Shown: positions 1 to 10,378, counted from the stretch's first letter. The stretch: DNA of 64,000 nucleotides from Prodigiosinella confusarubida (GCF_002847015.1 NZ_CP025085.1:2976001-3040000), one strand, 5' to 3'. Translations and numbers: made by a program. Notes: generated by a model from the sequence alone, not told the origin.

Positions 1-132
1 TACAAATATAATTTTTTTTCATGATAATGTTGCGATAATTAACATTAAAAATCGGATAACTGATGTCGAACTGTGCTTTTTTTCAGTACAGTAATGTTAA
101 AACCCCCCACTGTCAGGTTTAACTAATTAATC

Positions 133-1569
133 ATGAAACTTTATATGAGCGTGGCAGAACACCTGCGTGAACGGATCGAAAAGGGCGTTTTTTCTGGCGG
201 GACGCGTTTGCCTTCGGTACGGACCTTGAGCAACGATCACGGTGTCAGCTTAACCACGGTGCAACAGGCCTATCGTCAGCTTGAAAGTGATGGTTTAATC
301 GAATCAAAACCCCAGTCTGGCTATTATGTTAAAACGATACAGACATTGCCTCACCCCGCAGAAGCCAAAGATAGCGTTGATCTTTCGACTGCGCACTCAG
401 AGTTCCAGGAAAGCATAGCGTTTGAATACTATATGGAGCATCCCGGCCTGCTGTTTGGGACAGGCTATCCATGCATAAATGCGCCCTCCATGACCCCGTT
501 GTTTACCGCTTTACATCGCCAGACAAAATATTACGTTAAGTTTCCTCAGACGCGGCGGGATCCTGCGGGTTTACTGGTTTTGCGCGAGCATATTTCGCGT
601 TTGATGCTGGATGCGAGCTGCCAGAGCCAGGCAGAGGATGTCATTATTACCAACGGGTGTAAGGAAGCGCTGTTCATTGCTTTAAAAGCCTGCTGCGAGC
701 CAGGAGATTTAGTGGCTGTTGAATCACCTTGCTACTTTGGTATTCTGGAACTGTTCAAAATTGCGGGCGTTAAACCGGTAGAAATTCCTGCCGATCCTGT
801 GCACGGTTTAAGTCTGGAGGCACTTACCGTGGCGCTGGAAACATTGCCGATTAAAGTCGCTTATCTTTCGCCAAACTGCAACAACCCGCAAGGATACACA
901 ATGTCAGATGTCCGCAAGCGTCATTTACTTAATATGGCGGATAAATATGACATTACGTTGATTGAGGACGATATCTACAGCGAGCTCAGCTACCTGTTAC
1001 CCCGGCCACGGCCGATAAAATCCTGGGATAGCCAAAATCGCGTTATTTTATGCAGCTCTTTCTCTAAAACTTTGACGCCTGATATTAAAACGGGGTGGAT
1101 CTATGCCACTTGCCAGCAGAATAAGCTACTCAATTTAAAATTGATGACCTCCGGTATGACGGCATTAACACCACAGCTGGCAATTGCTCAATTTATCGAA
1201 CAGGGCCACTATGCAAAACATATTCGCAAAATGCGCCGACTCTATCGACAACACCTGACCATTGCTCAGGAGAATGTATTAGCGCATTTCCCTGAGGGCA
1301 CGCATTTTACTCTGCCGCAAGGCGGCTACCATTTGTGGATTAACTTACCAGGTGAATTACGGGTTAGCGAACTCTGCAACCAGTTAGAGCTGAAAAAAAT
1401 TAAAATTTCCCCGGGCACCCTATTTTCTCCACGAAAACGCTTTTCTTCTTCGATAAGATTGAGTTATTCCTCACTGCATCTGTGTGATGCTCACGGGATG
1501 ATCGCATCGCTGGCAAAATCAGTGGAGCAATGTCTTATCGAGGCAAAAACGCCTGCGTTTGGCCTTTAA
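133..1569 (+). CDS. MocR/PdxR-type GntR regulator with aminotransferase-like domain
   Basis: This is a 478-residue protein, the usual MocR length. Residues 1-70 form a GntR winged helix (LPSVRTLS, then TTVQQAYRQLESDGLIES). The rest is a fold-type I aminotransferase domain. Visible PLP-site elements are the NCNNPQGY loop, IEDDIYSELSY and the Schiff-base lysine in SFSKTLTPDIKTGWI (about residue 312). Such proteins usually sense PLP, an amino acid or an amine and control a neighbouring gene rather than act as enzymes. The first ATG is kept because the KLYMSVAEHLRERI segment is part of the GntR fold. The target is not evident: the next gene is convergent, and any divergent partner lies left of the window. 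Confidence 0.85.
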   Translation: MKLYMSVAEHLRERIEKGVFSGGTRLPSVRTLSNDHGVSLTTVQQAYRQLESDGLIESKPQSGYYVKTIQTLPHPAEAKDSVDLSTAHSEFQESIAFEYYMEHPGLLFGTGYPCINAPSMTPLFTALHRQTKYYVKFPQTRRDPAGLLVLREHISRLMLDASCQSQAEDVIITNGCKEALFIALKACCEPGDLVAVESPCYFGILELFKIAGVKPVEIPADPVHGLSLEALTVALETLPIKVAYLSPNCNNPQGYTMSDVRKRHLLNMADKYDITLIEDDIYSELSYLLPRPRPIKSWDSQNRVILCSSFSKTLTPDIKTGWIYATCQQNKLLNLKLMTSGMTALTPQLAIAQFIEQGHYAKHIRKMRRLYRQHLTIAQENVLAHFPEGTHFTLPQGGYHLWINLPGELRVSELCNQLELKKIKISPGTLFSPRKRFSSSIRLSYSSLHLCDAHGMIASLAKSVEQCLIEAKTPAFGL

Positions 1570-1801
1570 CATTTAATCAGGCAGACCGGGTCGGCAATGG
1601 CTACGACTCAACGATTGTTCCTGAGTGAATCAGGACAATGCGGGGCAGAACATTATCATGACTGGAACGCGTACCACACACGGTTATTAATGTGTCTGAG
1701 GTAGGAAAAATAGAGATCTGGCATTGTCCCTCAGCATGTCTCATCTGTTCTGCTTGCCCGTTCGTCGCAAGGACGGACTGCGGTGAAAACCGTAATCGTC
1801 G

Positions 1802-3367
1802 TTATGACGTGGGATGAGGTAGATCGGCGGGCAGGGTGGAAGCATGAGGCGCAGCCAGTGCAGCCTGAATGCGCATTGGGTTAAAATATTGACGCATCAA
1901 GGTGACTTTATGGTCATCATTGAATTCATAGCGGATCGCCCAGTCATAGCTGTAAGGTACCCGCGTAGATTTTGTAATACCTTGTTCGCCACCATAGGTC
2001 ATCGCCTGGTTATCGCTGAAAAACATTTTATCGATGCCAACACTGCTGAACTCGACGGTTTGTTCCATCAGTGACCAAAACCGACTAAACCCTTCATGTC
2101 CATAGAACACCCCGGCATAGGGGACATCTAATGGGCCGGAAATATCCCAAATGATATTTTCAGCCATACAGGCCATCGCCATTTGCAGATTACCGGTGGA
2201 ATAGGCATGTTGCAGTTTTTCCAGTGTCACCTGATTGTTGGCGAAAACCAGTGACTGACTTTTGACCGGTTTCGACGTTTTGTTCGGTGTATATTCAAAA
2301 GTAGGTGCGCAGTGATACTCGCTATCACCAGGATACGGATTGGCGGTAATTGCCCGGAAATCGTCGCGCAGTGAACACATGGCGATCACGGCAGGCATCA
2401 GTTTTTGTGGCTTGCCGGTAAGACCGGTTTGCAGGTTTTCCAACAACTCACAGTAGTGGCGGTTAAAGCGAATAATAGCCTTACGAGCTTCACCTTCCGG
2501 ATAATCACTGACTTTTGCACCACTGTGCGTTTTCACTGCACTATGCCATGGGATCTCCAGCGGTTCGCCGGTAGGGCCGCTGGCAATGGTATCGTCAAGG
2601 GTATAGCGGCGTTCACAGTGAATCTCGTTAAAACGGAAATAGTGGGCGAGTTCGTTATCTTCACTGCGCCAGATAGAATGAGCGGTACCTTCACCCTGGT
2701 GACTAATCAACCGTATCGCCTTAACTGCATTTTCCAAATTCAACACCGTAATGACACGACTACCCTGATTATACTGAAACTGCTCCGGGCAGATTTGCCG
2801 CTGAGGGTCGCCGCAAAATATGGCAGACTCACCAAAAGTAGCGACTGCTGCTCTAAGACGTGATTCGATATAGATATAAAACTCACCGATGGTCATATCA
2901 CTACAGACATGGCTGGCAATTACTTCGGGGCGGATATGTTTGGGATGCTCAATCTGCATCGCTTGCGCGATGGCGTGCTGAGAAAAAGCATGTAATTGTA
3001 TTTCAATATCATCTATGCCGTAAGGCAAGGGGGCCGGGTAGTCGGGTAAAAAATCAGGGCTATTTACTGTAGGTGTACCGCCGATAGCATTGAGAATATT
3101 GGCAACCAGAACAAAATGCAGCATCTCTTCAATCACCACCGAGCGAATAACGTCCGGTACCCGATTGTCTATGTGTTCATCCAGGCTGTAAAGCATGGTT
3201 AGGTAAGGCGGGATGGTGGCATGTTCCAAGACCATTGCCTTTTGCAGCAATGTTCTGATATCTGCCAGTTCCTGAGCCAAATCTTTATGACTGGTCAGTT
3301 TGACGTAGCCGTACTCCCTGAACATGACTTCCGACTGTTTTTGTGCGGTTTGCTCATGTAGATTCAT
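1802..3367 (-). CDS. ferritin-like (iminophenyl-pyruvate dimer synthase type) + SnoaL-like fusion protein
   Basis: The N-terminal half is a ferritin-like four-helix domain of the type found in VioB/RebD-related proteins (PF12902). Acidic and histidine ligands are visible in LEHATIPPYLTMLYSL and EEMLHFVLVANIL. The last 130 residues (from about LEKLQHAYSTGN) look like an NTF2/SnoaL-like ketosteroid isomerase fold, with WDISGP and FYGHEGFSRFW. The open frame extends to 3463, but I prefer the ATG at 3367 (MNLHEQTAQ), because the residues before it do not resemble the family. Ferritin-like domains of this type in bisindole pathways couple oxidised amino acids, but many homologues are unassigned. 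No tryptophan oxidase or other pigment gene lies nearby, so the substrate is unknown. Confidence 0.6.
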   Translation of the reverse strand: MNLHEQTAQKQSEVMFREYGYVKLTSHKDLAQELADIRTLLQKAMVLEHATIPPYLTMLYSLDEHIDNRVPDVIRSVVIEEMLHFVLVANILNAIGGTPTVNSPDFLPDYPAPLPYGIDDIEIQLHAFSQHAIAQAMQIEHPKHIRPEVIASHVCSDMTIGEFYIYIESRLRAAVATFGESAIFCGDPQRQICPEQFQYNQGSRVITVLNLENAVKAIRLISHQGEGTAHSIWRSEDNELAHYFRFNEIHCERRYTLDDTIASGPTGEPLEIPWHSAVKTHSGAKVSDYPEGEARKAIIRFNRHYCELLENLQTGLTGKPQKLMPAVIAMCSLRDDFRAITANPYPGDSEYHCAPTFEYTPNKTSKPVKSQSLVFANNQVTLEKLQHAYSTGNLQMAMACMAENIIWDISGPLDVPYAGVFYGHEGFSRFWSLMEQTVEFSSVGIDKMFFSDNQAMTYGGEQGITKSTRVPYSYDWAIRYEFNDDHKVTLMRQYFNPMRIQAALAAPHASTLPADLPHPTS

Positions 3368-3549
3368 GGTGATAATCCCGTCCTGATTAGATTTCAGCGG
3401 TCGCAATTCTGGCTGTGACAAATCGTCTGCTGTCATGATGAGCGTACCGGCTATAAATATCATGAAATCATAGTAGCTTCACGTTACATGCTGGTTTTTC
3501 GTTCGATATCGTGTGCTATGACACACTCTCTATTTACGCGGTCCAGGCA

Positions 3550-6048
3550 TTATTTGGTTTCCGGTTTAATCTGTGCCAGTAGTTGACTTAAGCGTTCACG
3601 CTGAACAGGGCTGACATCTTTTCCGGCGGAATAGCCCGCATTCTGAATAATCATCTCGTTGAGACCTATCAGCCAATCATAGATATAGAAGGCGGTATTG
3701 TTGGTTGGTGTGACTGACAGTTTTGTCAGTCGTCGTGAGGCTCCGAAATTGACTGCCGGTTGCTCCGGTTTGGCGAAAATTTTATGCCCCCGGTTAATGC
3801 GACTGTCAGGGCGATCGGTTTCTTTGATCTGATGGAAACCCAACCAGGCCACAAAGTCGCCTAATACAGTCAGCACCCGTGAAACCTGGCGATCAGCCTT
3901 ATTCTCACGATTAATGCCCAACTGTTCGGAATCAATCAGCATGGTGCGAAGATTTTCTTCGATATTCAGCCGAATACTGGCAGTAATAAGTTCTTCAACC
4001 AGCATCTCTATGGTTGGTTTGGTGATGCCGAGCAGTTCTATCATGGCCGCATTTTCTGGCATGCTACGCAAGTAATTGATCCAGAAACGGTAGACGTTAC
4101 GGGCAAACTCGGCTTCATAGCCATGATTTTCCAGTGGTTCAGTCTCAAGAGGAATCTGTGCTTCCTCGTTTTCTACTTCCGGTTCTTCGCTAAACAGATC
4201 GATATCCATCCCTACGCCAAAAGGCTCAAAACTTGCCAATGGTGTGACAATGTCACTACTTTTTTGATGATGAATATAATGGTGTTGCTGCACTTGCTGT
4301 TGCAAGTACAGCCGACGTAAATCATCACGAGACGGAAGCAAACGCTCCAGTAATTCGCCGTGTACGCCGGTACGGGTTTGCAGCGATTTGAGCATGGTTT
4401 CGGCGATATGCTGTTTTTTTATCGGGTCATCAGCGCCTGTTGGTTGATACCAGCAGCCCAGCAGGTTATCCGCCAGATCACGTTGCAATTCACTCAGTTG
4501 TTCATCGATACGACCTAATTTTACTTCTCGGTGTACCTCTGCATTCAGCCAGGTGGTCATGCGATTGACACCTCGTTTGTCCATCGCCAGCATCGTTCCC
4601 CAGGCATCACCAGGACTCCCCACATAGCGCTGCACTGCTTCATCATTGTTTTGTCCATGTGTAAAGCGACGATCAAATTTGGTGACAGCCCATATCAGGC
4701 CGGGTTTACGGCGGCTACGCGTCTGGGTATTTTCCCCCTGAGTGTGCCGCACCCAATAATCCAGTGATTTTGCCACGGGTTTGACATCTGATTTATTACC
4801 AGCGGCAGTACATACCATCAGCAGGTTCATCTCTTGATTATCGGTATAACGCTCAAGTAGATAAGCGCGTTTGGCCCGTAACAGCATGTGCGCCAGCGGA
4901 TGAGGTTGGATGTGGACGGATAGGTTAGGTTCATCGTCCTCATTTTTTACTTCATTCGAGGTGATGACTTCTTGACTAAATCCCGGAAAATCCAGCAGGT
5001 CAACTTGTTCAAATAAGGCTTCCCGGGGCGGTGACTGCAAGGGAATCTGTAATTCGGTGGTTAACATGACCAACTCGGCCAATGACAGCTCGACGGATTT
5101 TGCTGCACGACCATTGACTATCGGGCGTACCTGCACACTGAAATCGGAAGGGCTGTTAAGCTTATCCAGCATGGCGGCGTTAAGAATGCCATTGTCGGGC
5201 TGTAGGTTTTCATCCACCAGAATGCTGATCGGCGCCAGCACTTTGTGTGAGCCGGAAAGATGCTGAATTGCATAAGCAAAATGGCGATGAATAGCGGAAA
5301 GATCGCTGAGTTCTCCCCATAGAATGGAGAACAGGCTGGCACGGTCATCAATACTAAGATAGGGTGCTAAATCGACTGCCAGCGGCCAGAATTTACTTTC
5401 CAGTTGTTTTTGCCGTTTTGCATCGTGTCGCACCATATAGTCCCATAGCGCGACCACGTCGTCACCACTCATACCTGCAACGGGTTCTGGCTGGCGATGC
5501 ATGATAAACATCTTCAGATGTTCGTCAATATGCTGTTCATCGAGCTCGTAAAACGTGGTGTGCTGATTGAAATCATGCAGAAAGACATTGGCAATGATTT
5601 TGGCGATATCCGTCTCATTCAACAGAAATAACTGAACCGGATTGGGGGTATTTTTACCTTCCACCTGTCGAGTGAAACGGGTGACAAACGCGTTAGGGCG
5701 ATTATCCGGATTAAGGTGTTTCTGATAGTCCAGCGTTAATCCTCCCACAGAGGTTTCCAGCTGGTTATTTTCACCGGATGCCAGTGAGGTAATGAGATAG
5801 GATTTTCCGGCTTGCGCGAGTCCAAAAAAGCCGATGGCAATTTCTTTTGGTGAAGAGTCGGCAAGACCACGCGTTTTGTTGCGGCTGCGGCGCAACTTGA
5901 CGATCAGACGGTCAGCTTCCATATCCAGTCGCGGTACATGGCGACGGTTTTCCTCCACCCAATCTATCGCCTGATCGACACCTTGTAATACTGCCTGTAA
6001 CTGGCGGCTGAGGCGGGTTGATAGCTGCTTGGGTGTTAAAGGTTTCAT
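3550..6048 (-). CDS. srfC: SrfC-family GTPase-like protein
   Basis: This 832-residue protein is the third gene of the srfABC operon. Its start overlaps the srfB stop by 4 bp (ATGA). A P-loop is visible at residues 76-83 (GLAQAGKS). A G3-like DFPGF follows in EQVDLLDFPGFSQEV, and a G4-like TKFD in WAVTKFDRRFTHG, so it reads as a large dynamin-like or Era-like GTPase. SrfC was first named as an SsrB-regulated gene in Salmonella and is annotated as a putative virulence factor; its biochemical role is unsettled. No signal peptide or clear membrane span is visible. A matS-like 13-mer lies inside the gene at 4244-4256. Confidence 0.85.
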   Translation of the reverse strand: MKPLTPKQLSTRLSRQLQAVLQGVDQAIDWVEENRRHVPRLDMEADRLIVKLRRSRNKTRGLADSSPKEIAIGFFGLAQAGKSYLITSLASGENNQLETSVGGLTLDYQKHLNPDNRPNAFVTRFTRQVEGKNTPNPVQLFLLNETDIAKIIANVFLHDFNQHTTFYELDEQHIDEHLKMFIMHRQPEPVAGMSGDDVVALWDYMVRHDAKRQKQLESKFWPLAVDLAPYLSIDDRASLFSILWGELSDLSAIHRHFAYAIQHLSGSHKVLAPISILVDENLQPDNGILNAAMLDKLNSPSDFSVQVRPIVNGRAAKSVELSLAELVMLTTELQIPLQSPPREALFEQVDLLDFPGFSQEVITSNEVKNEDDEPNLSVHIQPHPLAHMLLRAKRAYLLERYTDNQEMNLLMVCTAAGNKSDVKPVAKSLDYWVRHTQGENTQTRSRRKPGLIWAVTKFDRRFTHGQNNDEAVQRYVGSPGDAWGTMLAMDKRGVNRMTTWLNAEVHREVKLGRIDEQLSELQRDLADNLLGCWYQPTGADDPIKKQHIAETMLKSLQTRTGVHGELLERLLPSRDDLRRLYLQQQVQQHHYIHHQKSSDIVTPLASFEPFGVGMDIDLFSEEPEVENEEAQIPLETEPLENHGYEAEFARNVYRFWINYLRSMPENAAMIELLGITKPTIEMLVEELITASIRLNIEENLRTMLIDSEQLGINRENKADRQVSRVLTVLGDFVAWLGFHQIKETDRPDSRINRGHKIFAKPEQPAVNFGASRRLTKLSVTPTNNTAFYIYDWLIGLNEMIIQNAGYSAGKDVSPVQRERLSQLLAQIKPETK
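4244..4256. other. matS-like MatP-binding site
   Basis: GTGACAATGTCAC fits the matS consensus GTGACRNYGTCAC exactly. It lies inside srfC. Confidence 0.7.
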
Positions 6049-9032
6049 TTTCTGAATACGCTCCCGCTATCGATCCAATAATGTGTCATGCCGGGTCCAG
6101 TACTGGATAATGTGTTCAATCTGAGCCTCAAATGTTGTAGCGGGACAGGATGTCCATTGCCCAGGATGGCTTCTGCTATTTGAAAATATTCAGGCGTATC
6201 ATGATTTTCACCTTTTACGACCGCCAGTCTGACGCGCAATACGCTGTCGCCAGCGACTTTACGCGCCAGTTCCGCATCAACAATAGATAGCATATAGAGC
6301 GGGGAGGCTGGCCAGCGTTCATTGTCCAGTTGGCGAAAGCCAAGGCACAGTGAACCCCGTACCTCGAAGCCGTCCTGAGCGTCGAGTGTAAAGTCGATCT
6401 GGTCCAGATCAATGTCACTGTAGTAAACATTATCTGTAGTCAGGGCATTGTTGCTATCCAACATTCCGAGGTAACGGATGGTGGAATAAGGTTGGAAGTC
6501 GCCCGCTTTGAAATAGAAACCGGGTAAACGTAAATCCAATGCTAGCAGGCATAGCATGGCGCCTACTGCTGCCGTAGATTTCGGGTTTTCAATTCGTCCG
6601 CGTTTGTTGAATGGATACCAGTCACTGGTGTGATAGCCATCCAGTGACAGCATACGATTGATCGGTAGTGGTTGTAGATGACGGAACAGCGCTTGAATGC
6701 CCGGAAAGCGAGAAGGTCGACCCGTTAGCAATAAAACATCACAGGAATACAGCGAAACCACCTCGGACATTAACCGCAAATGCTGGGTAATACTCATCCG
6801 ATTAGACAGAAATTCGCCATGCAGCTTGCTTAACCGCACAATCAGTGGTACCCGCAGGATATCAAACGCAGTTCCTTCCTCGGGGAGTTCGCGCTGTACT
6901 TCGTTATTAACGTAATCCAGAACCTTTTGGGTCGGAACCTGAGACAGACAGTCGGCAAAAAGAGTATCAATCTCGGCATTGAGATCCAGAGGATCAAAAC
7001 GTTCATAAGCTTCAAGAATGGCCTGTCCAATCGGAATGAAAATCTGCAATGTCACCTGCTGGCGCAATGTCAGTTGCCCATCCATCCGACCTTCACTGCC
7101 AAATAGACGTGTCATCAACCCGTCAGTGTTGGTCATCCCCGCCTTTTTGAGTGCGGCCTGTAGTGCTGGCAGAATGTACAGCTGGATCACATCCAGCAGA
7201 ATATCGTCGCCGGCGACTTTGAAACCTTCACGAAACAACAGGCGTGGAATGATCTTGACGTTACTGCCAACGCCATCGTCCAGCCAATATTGGGTTATGG
7301 CCAGATCTGTCGTGCCACCACCGATATCAATGGAAGCGATGCGCAACGTCTTTCCTGGCTGTTCATCTTCAGTCAGCTCTTTGTCCGGGCGAGCCATACT
7401 GGCAAAAAACGCTTCCGCTCGCCCGCCGAAATTGACTTGCGCCTCATTATAGAGGTACACCATCTGTCCGCAGGTGGCTTCATCCCACTCCATTTGCACA
7501 TCAGGGACTGGTACCTGGCTTTGGCGTTTATCTTCCGGTGTTTTGAAATCATCATCGGCGGGATGCCATCCGATGGCTTTCCATACCAGACCAATTGCTT
7601 CATTCATTCTGCGGCGGAAAATTTCACGCTCCGGTTTTGGCATGGCGGAGGGTAAGGTCAGAATGATATTACGCAATTGGCGCGGGGCGGTGGTGTGGAT
7701 CATTTTTGAGCGTTGTGTCGCGCTATTTATTTGCATCAACGCTTGCGCCAGCAGTTCAGACAACATGAAAGTCATCAGTGAACTGCGGCTGTAGTGCGGC
7801 GCAAACACTGGCAATCGGTCATCAAGTGGTAAATCGAATAAGGGCTGACCTTCGTCATTGACCAGCATTGTCAATGGCATAGTGGTCGCCAGCGGTTCTT
7901 GCATACTGGTTCCCATTACCTGACTGAAACGCCAGCCTGGAACATATGGCTCTTCATCCCACAGATAACGTCGTGGGCTTGAGATACCGCTTGATCCTTC
8001 GGTTCCCTGCCGTTGCAACGCCAGGCGAATGGCCTCTCGGCCTACGCGGATAATAGAGGGCCAGACAAAAGCATCATCACGGCCACTTTCAAAGGAAAAA
8101 TCCGGTTTGCCAAATTTGGCTGGAGAGAACTCGGCCCGGCTGTTAAACAGTTCGTTATATACGTAGTGTGGCTGGCTGAGATCACGTATTTGCAATTCAT
8201 AAGTTTGTTTCAGACCATTGCTTTCATCGGCATGATCTTCCACCAGAATACCGGCCGTATGAGAGTTGCCAACATCCAGAATCAGGTCGACATTGACCGC
8301 GGGCTCCTGCAATGTGCTGGCATTAATTCGGATTTCCGGCATATTGAGCTGACTACCCAGAATATCCAGTAGGTTGAGATAGTGTGCCTGATATTCAAAC
8401 TCCCGCAGAGCAAGCTTGATATCACGAACGCTGCGATTCTCCAGCAACGTCGCCTGCTGAGTAAAGACTTCGCGCAGCCAACCGTCCACCCAGGTGAGAT
8501 CCAGAAACTCATTCAGTTCGTCACTATGGTATGCCAGGGTAAAGCTGCACCCGCTCTTGATGTCGTTTTCATTGGGGGCCAGTGATTCATATTCATGGCC
8601 TTCCGGATACACTTTCGTATCAAAAGCTACACAGATGCGGTAGGCATTACCTTCATCATCGGGTTCATCCAGTGCTAAAATCTGTACTCTGGCCCAGTTA
8701 TCCGGCCCGCCCATAAAAGTACGTGGCGGGTTGAAACGAAAAAAAGGCAGTGGTAACCAGACTTTATTTAGCAAAGTCAGTGACTGTTTCAGCGTGAAAC
8801 TGGATTCGGGTTTTGCTATTTCAGGTAACATGCCCATGTCACCCGGCAGAATATATTTGCCGTTATTTTCATTGTAGATCAGTCGCAATAATGGCCCGTT
8901 ACTGCTTTTACGCACGAAACGATTAGCCATACCCGCGTCTCCGTCTGACTTTAATGCAAAGTCCAGAAACTGAATCCCGCTGTTTTGAATCAGCGTAATG
9001 CGCTGTTTATAATCAGTGATTGTTGCCAGCAT
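6045..9032 (-). CDS. srfB: SrfB-family actin/Hsp70-like ATPase
   Basis: This is a 995-residue protein with the three signature loops of the ASKHA (actin/Hsp70/sugar kinase) ATPase fold. Phosphate-1 is ILDVGNSHTAGILVE (about residue 255), phosphate-2 is IASIDIGGGTTDLAI (about 570), and the adenosine loop is LLLTGRPSRFPGIQ (about 770). It belongs to PF07520 (SrfB). It is the middle gene of srfABC, 2 bp after srfA and overlapping srfC. An actin-like ATPase next to a GTPase-like protein suggests a nucleotide-driven assembly or remodelling machine. That is inference, since the family is described mainly as virulence-associated. Confidence 0.87.
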   Translation of the reverse strand: MLATITDYKQRITLIQNSGIQFLDFALKSDGDAGMANRFVRKSSNGPLLRLIYNENNGKYILPGDMGMLPEIAKPESSFTLKQSLTLLNKVWLPLPFFRFNPPRTFMGGPDNWARVQILALDEPDDEGNAYRICVAFDTKVYPEGHEYESLAPNENDIKSGCSFTLAYHSDELNEFLDLTWVDGWLREVFTQQATLLENRSVRDIKLALREFEYQAHYLNLLDILGSQLNMPEIRINASTLQEPAVNVDLILDVGNSHTAGILVEDHADESNGLKQTYELQIRDLSQPHYVYNELFNSRAEFSPAKFGKPDFSFESGRDDAFVWPSIIRVGREAIRLALQRQGTEGSSGISSPRRYLWDEEPYVPGWRFSQVMGTSMQEPLATTMPLTMLVNDEGQPLFDLPLDDRLPVFAPHYSRSSLMTFMLSELLAQALMQINSATQRSKMIHTTAPRQLRNIILTLPSAMPKPEREIFRRRMNEAIGLVWKAIGWHPADDDFKTPEDKRQSQVPVPDVQMEWDEATCGQMVYLYNEAQVNFGGRAEAFFASMARPDKELTEDEQPGKTLRIASIDIGGGTTDLAITQYWLDDGVGSNVKIIPRLLFREGFKVAGDDILLDVIQLYILPALQAALKKAGMTNTDGLMTRLFGSEGRMDGQLTLRQQVTLQIFIPIGQAILEAYERFDPLDLNAEIDTLFADCLSQVPTQKVLDYVNNEVQRELPEEGTAFDILRVPLIVRLSKLHGEFLSNRMSITQHLRLMSEVVSLYSCDVLLLTGRPSRFPGIQALFRHLQPLPINRMLSLDGYHTSDWYPFNKRGRIENPKSTAAVGAMLCLLALDLRLPGFYFKAGDFQPYSTIRYLGMLDSNNALTTDNVYYSDIDLDQIDFTLDAQDGFEVRGSLCLGFRQLDNERWPASPLYMLSIVDAELARKVAGDSVLRVRLAVVKGENHDTPEYFQIAEAILGNGHPVPLQHLRLRLNTLSSTGPGMTHYWIDSGSVFRK

Positions 9033-9034
9033 TA

Positions 9035-10378
9035 TTATTTACTCTCACGCTTGATCGTTACCGGTAAGATAGTGTCAGCATCGTAATGGGCGTTACATTC
9101 GGCGACATCAGTCAATGCCTGCCGGGCACAAATAATCTCCGGTATCCGATATCTGGAACCATCGCTACAGTGGGCTTTATACCGGCTGTTAATCACCAGA
9201 TTACCGGATCGATGTAACCCGGCTGAAACGTCAGCCTGACAGGTAATTCCTTCGTTATAAGTGAACCGCACTTTACCTTTACCATTTTTGATCTGGTACT
9301 TCAGTACTGGCGGCGTGCCGGTAAGCGGATTCTTAACATTAACGGTCGCGCTCCACTTACCACTCAGGAAGCTGACTGACCCTATTTTTACGTCGGTTGC
9401 CGACATCATCAGCAGGTCTTTGGTTTTATCTATCGTGGCTGGCGTTTCCGGCGCTTTTTTAACCGGTGTGGGCGGTATATATAAAATGGCCTGGTCTACA
9501 GGCACGGATATTACTGGTAGCGCCTGAAGGGTTTCCTGCGGTTTTGTCACTGTGATTTCTGATGTACCCAGTACCCGCTTTTCCGGTTTTATAGTGGCAA
9601 CGACCAAGGCCTTGTTCTCCGGTGTTTCAGACACGCAGCCTCTAATCTGCATTACCAACGTGACCAGCAGCGCCGCACCGGGAGCAAGCCACCAAAACCT
9701 GAGCCACGGGGTGCTGGTTGCCAATGTGACCGTCGGCGGAGTGGGTTCTCCGGGTAACGGGGCAGGTGGGGGCGTGAGGGGCTCTGGCACTATTGGCGTA
9801 ACCGTGGGTTTATTATCAACAGATGAGACTGCTGGGATGGGCGTCGGTTCTGGCGTGATTTTTTCTTCTATTATTACTTCTGGTATCTCCGGCAGTTCAA
9901 CCGGTCGGAGACATGCCAACGCATCCAAACGTGATTTTTTACCAAGATTGACGAATCCCCAGAATGTCAGTACCGGCTTGTCATCAACCAGATAAACATG
10001 ATTAGGGCCTGGAAATTGGATGGCCTTGGCCAGCAGGACACCAAACAGTTTCTGCGCCGGTTTGTCTGAACTTTGTGCTCTCAGGCTGATCTCAGCAACA
10101 ATCTTCTGATATTGCTCAAGCTGTTGAAGTGCGGTCTCTCGTTGTTCATCGCTGGCCGCTACCCAGGATGTGACGTTGCCATCAATAGGCGAATACCAAT
10201 TGATGCGTTCACCGTTCTCATTGGGTTGGGGGATGGCCAGACAGTTGGCAATGTGCTGTTGTTTACGAAGACGCAATGTTTCCCGTAGCTGAAGCGCTGA
10301 AGTATAAACCGGCTGACCGTTCTCACCCAACGCAAGAAAATCGTCTAAATTTCCACTGCGTAAAAATATTTTTGTCAC
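9035..10378 (-). CDS. srfA: SrfA-family membrane protein
   Basis: This is a 447-residue protein and the first gene of srfABC. An N-terminal cytosolic-looking region of about 160 residues is followed by a proline-rich stretch (about 165-220, PEPLTPPPAPLPGEP). One predicted membrane span comes next (WLRFWWLAPGAALLVTLVMQ, about 225-245), then a C-terminal domain of about 190 residues. That domain contains four or more cysteines (CQADVSAGLHRSG, AHCSDGSRYRIPEIICARQ), consistent with a periplasmic disulfide-bonded domain. The layout suggests that SrfA anchors the SrfB/SrfC nucleotidases at the inner membrane. The assignment rests largely on its neighbours. Confidence 0.75.
   Translation of the reverse strand: MTKIFLRSGNLDDFLALGENGQPVYTSALQLRETLRLRKQQHIANCLAIPQPNENGERINWYSPIDGNVTSWVAASDEQRETALQQLEQYQKIVAEISLRAQSSDKPAQKLFGVLLAKAIQFPGPNHVYLVDDKPVLTFWGFVNLGKKSRLDALACLRPVELPEIPEVIIEEKITPEPTPIPAVSSVDNKPTVTPIVPEPLTPPPAPLPGEPTPPTVTLATSTPWLRFWWLAPGAALLVTLVMQIRGCVSETPENKALVVATIKPEKRVLGTSEITVTKPQETLQALPVISVPVDQAILYIPPTPVKKAPETPATIDKTKDLLMMSATDVKIGSVSFLSGKWSATVNVKNPLTGTPPVLKYQIKNGKGKVRFTYNEGITCQADVSAGLHRSGNLVINSRYKAHCSDGSRYRIPEIICARQALTDVAECNAHYDADTILPVTIKRESK

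Noticed and set aside
1570-1801. Intergenic region between the MocR-type gene and the ferritin-like gene as a possible RNA gene
   Set aside because: No stable long hairpin, T-run or known RNA motif was recognised.
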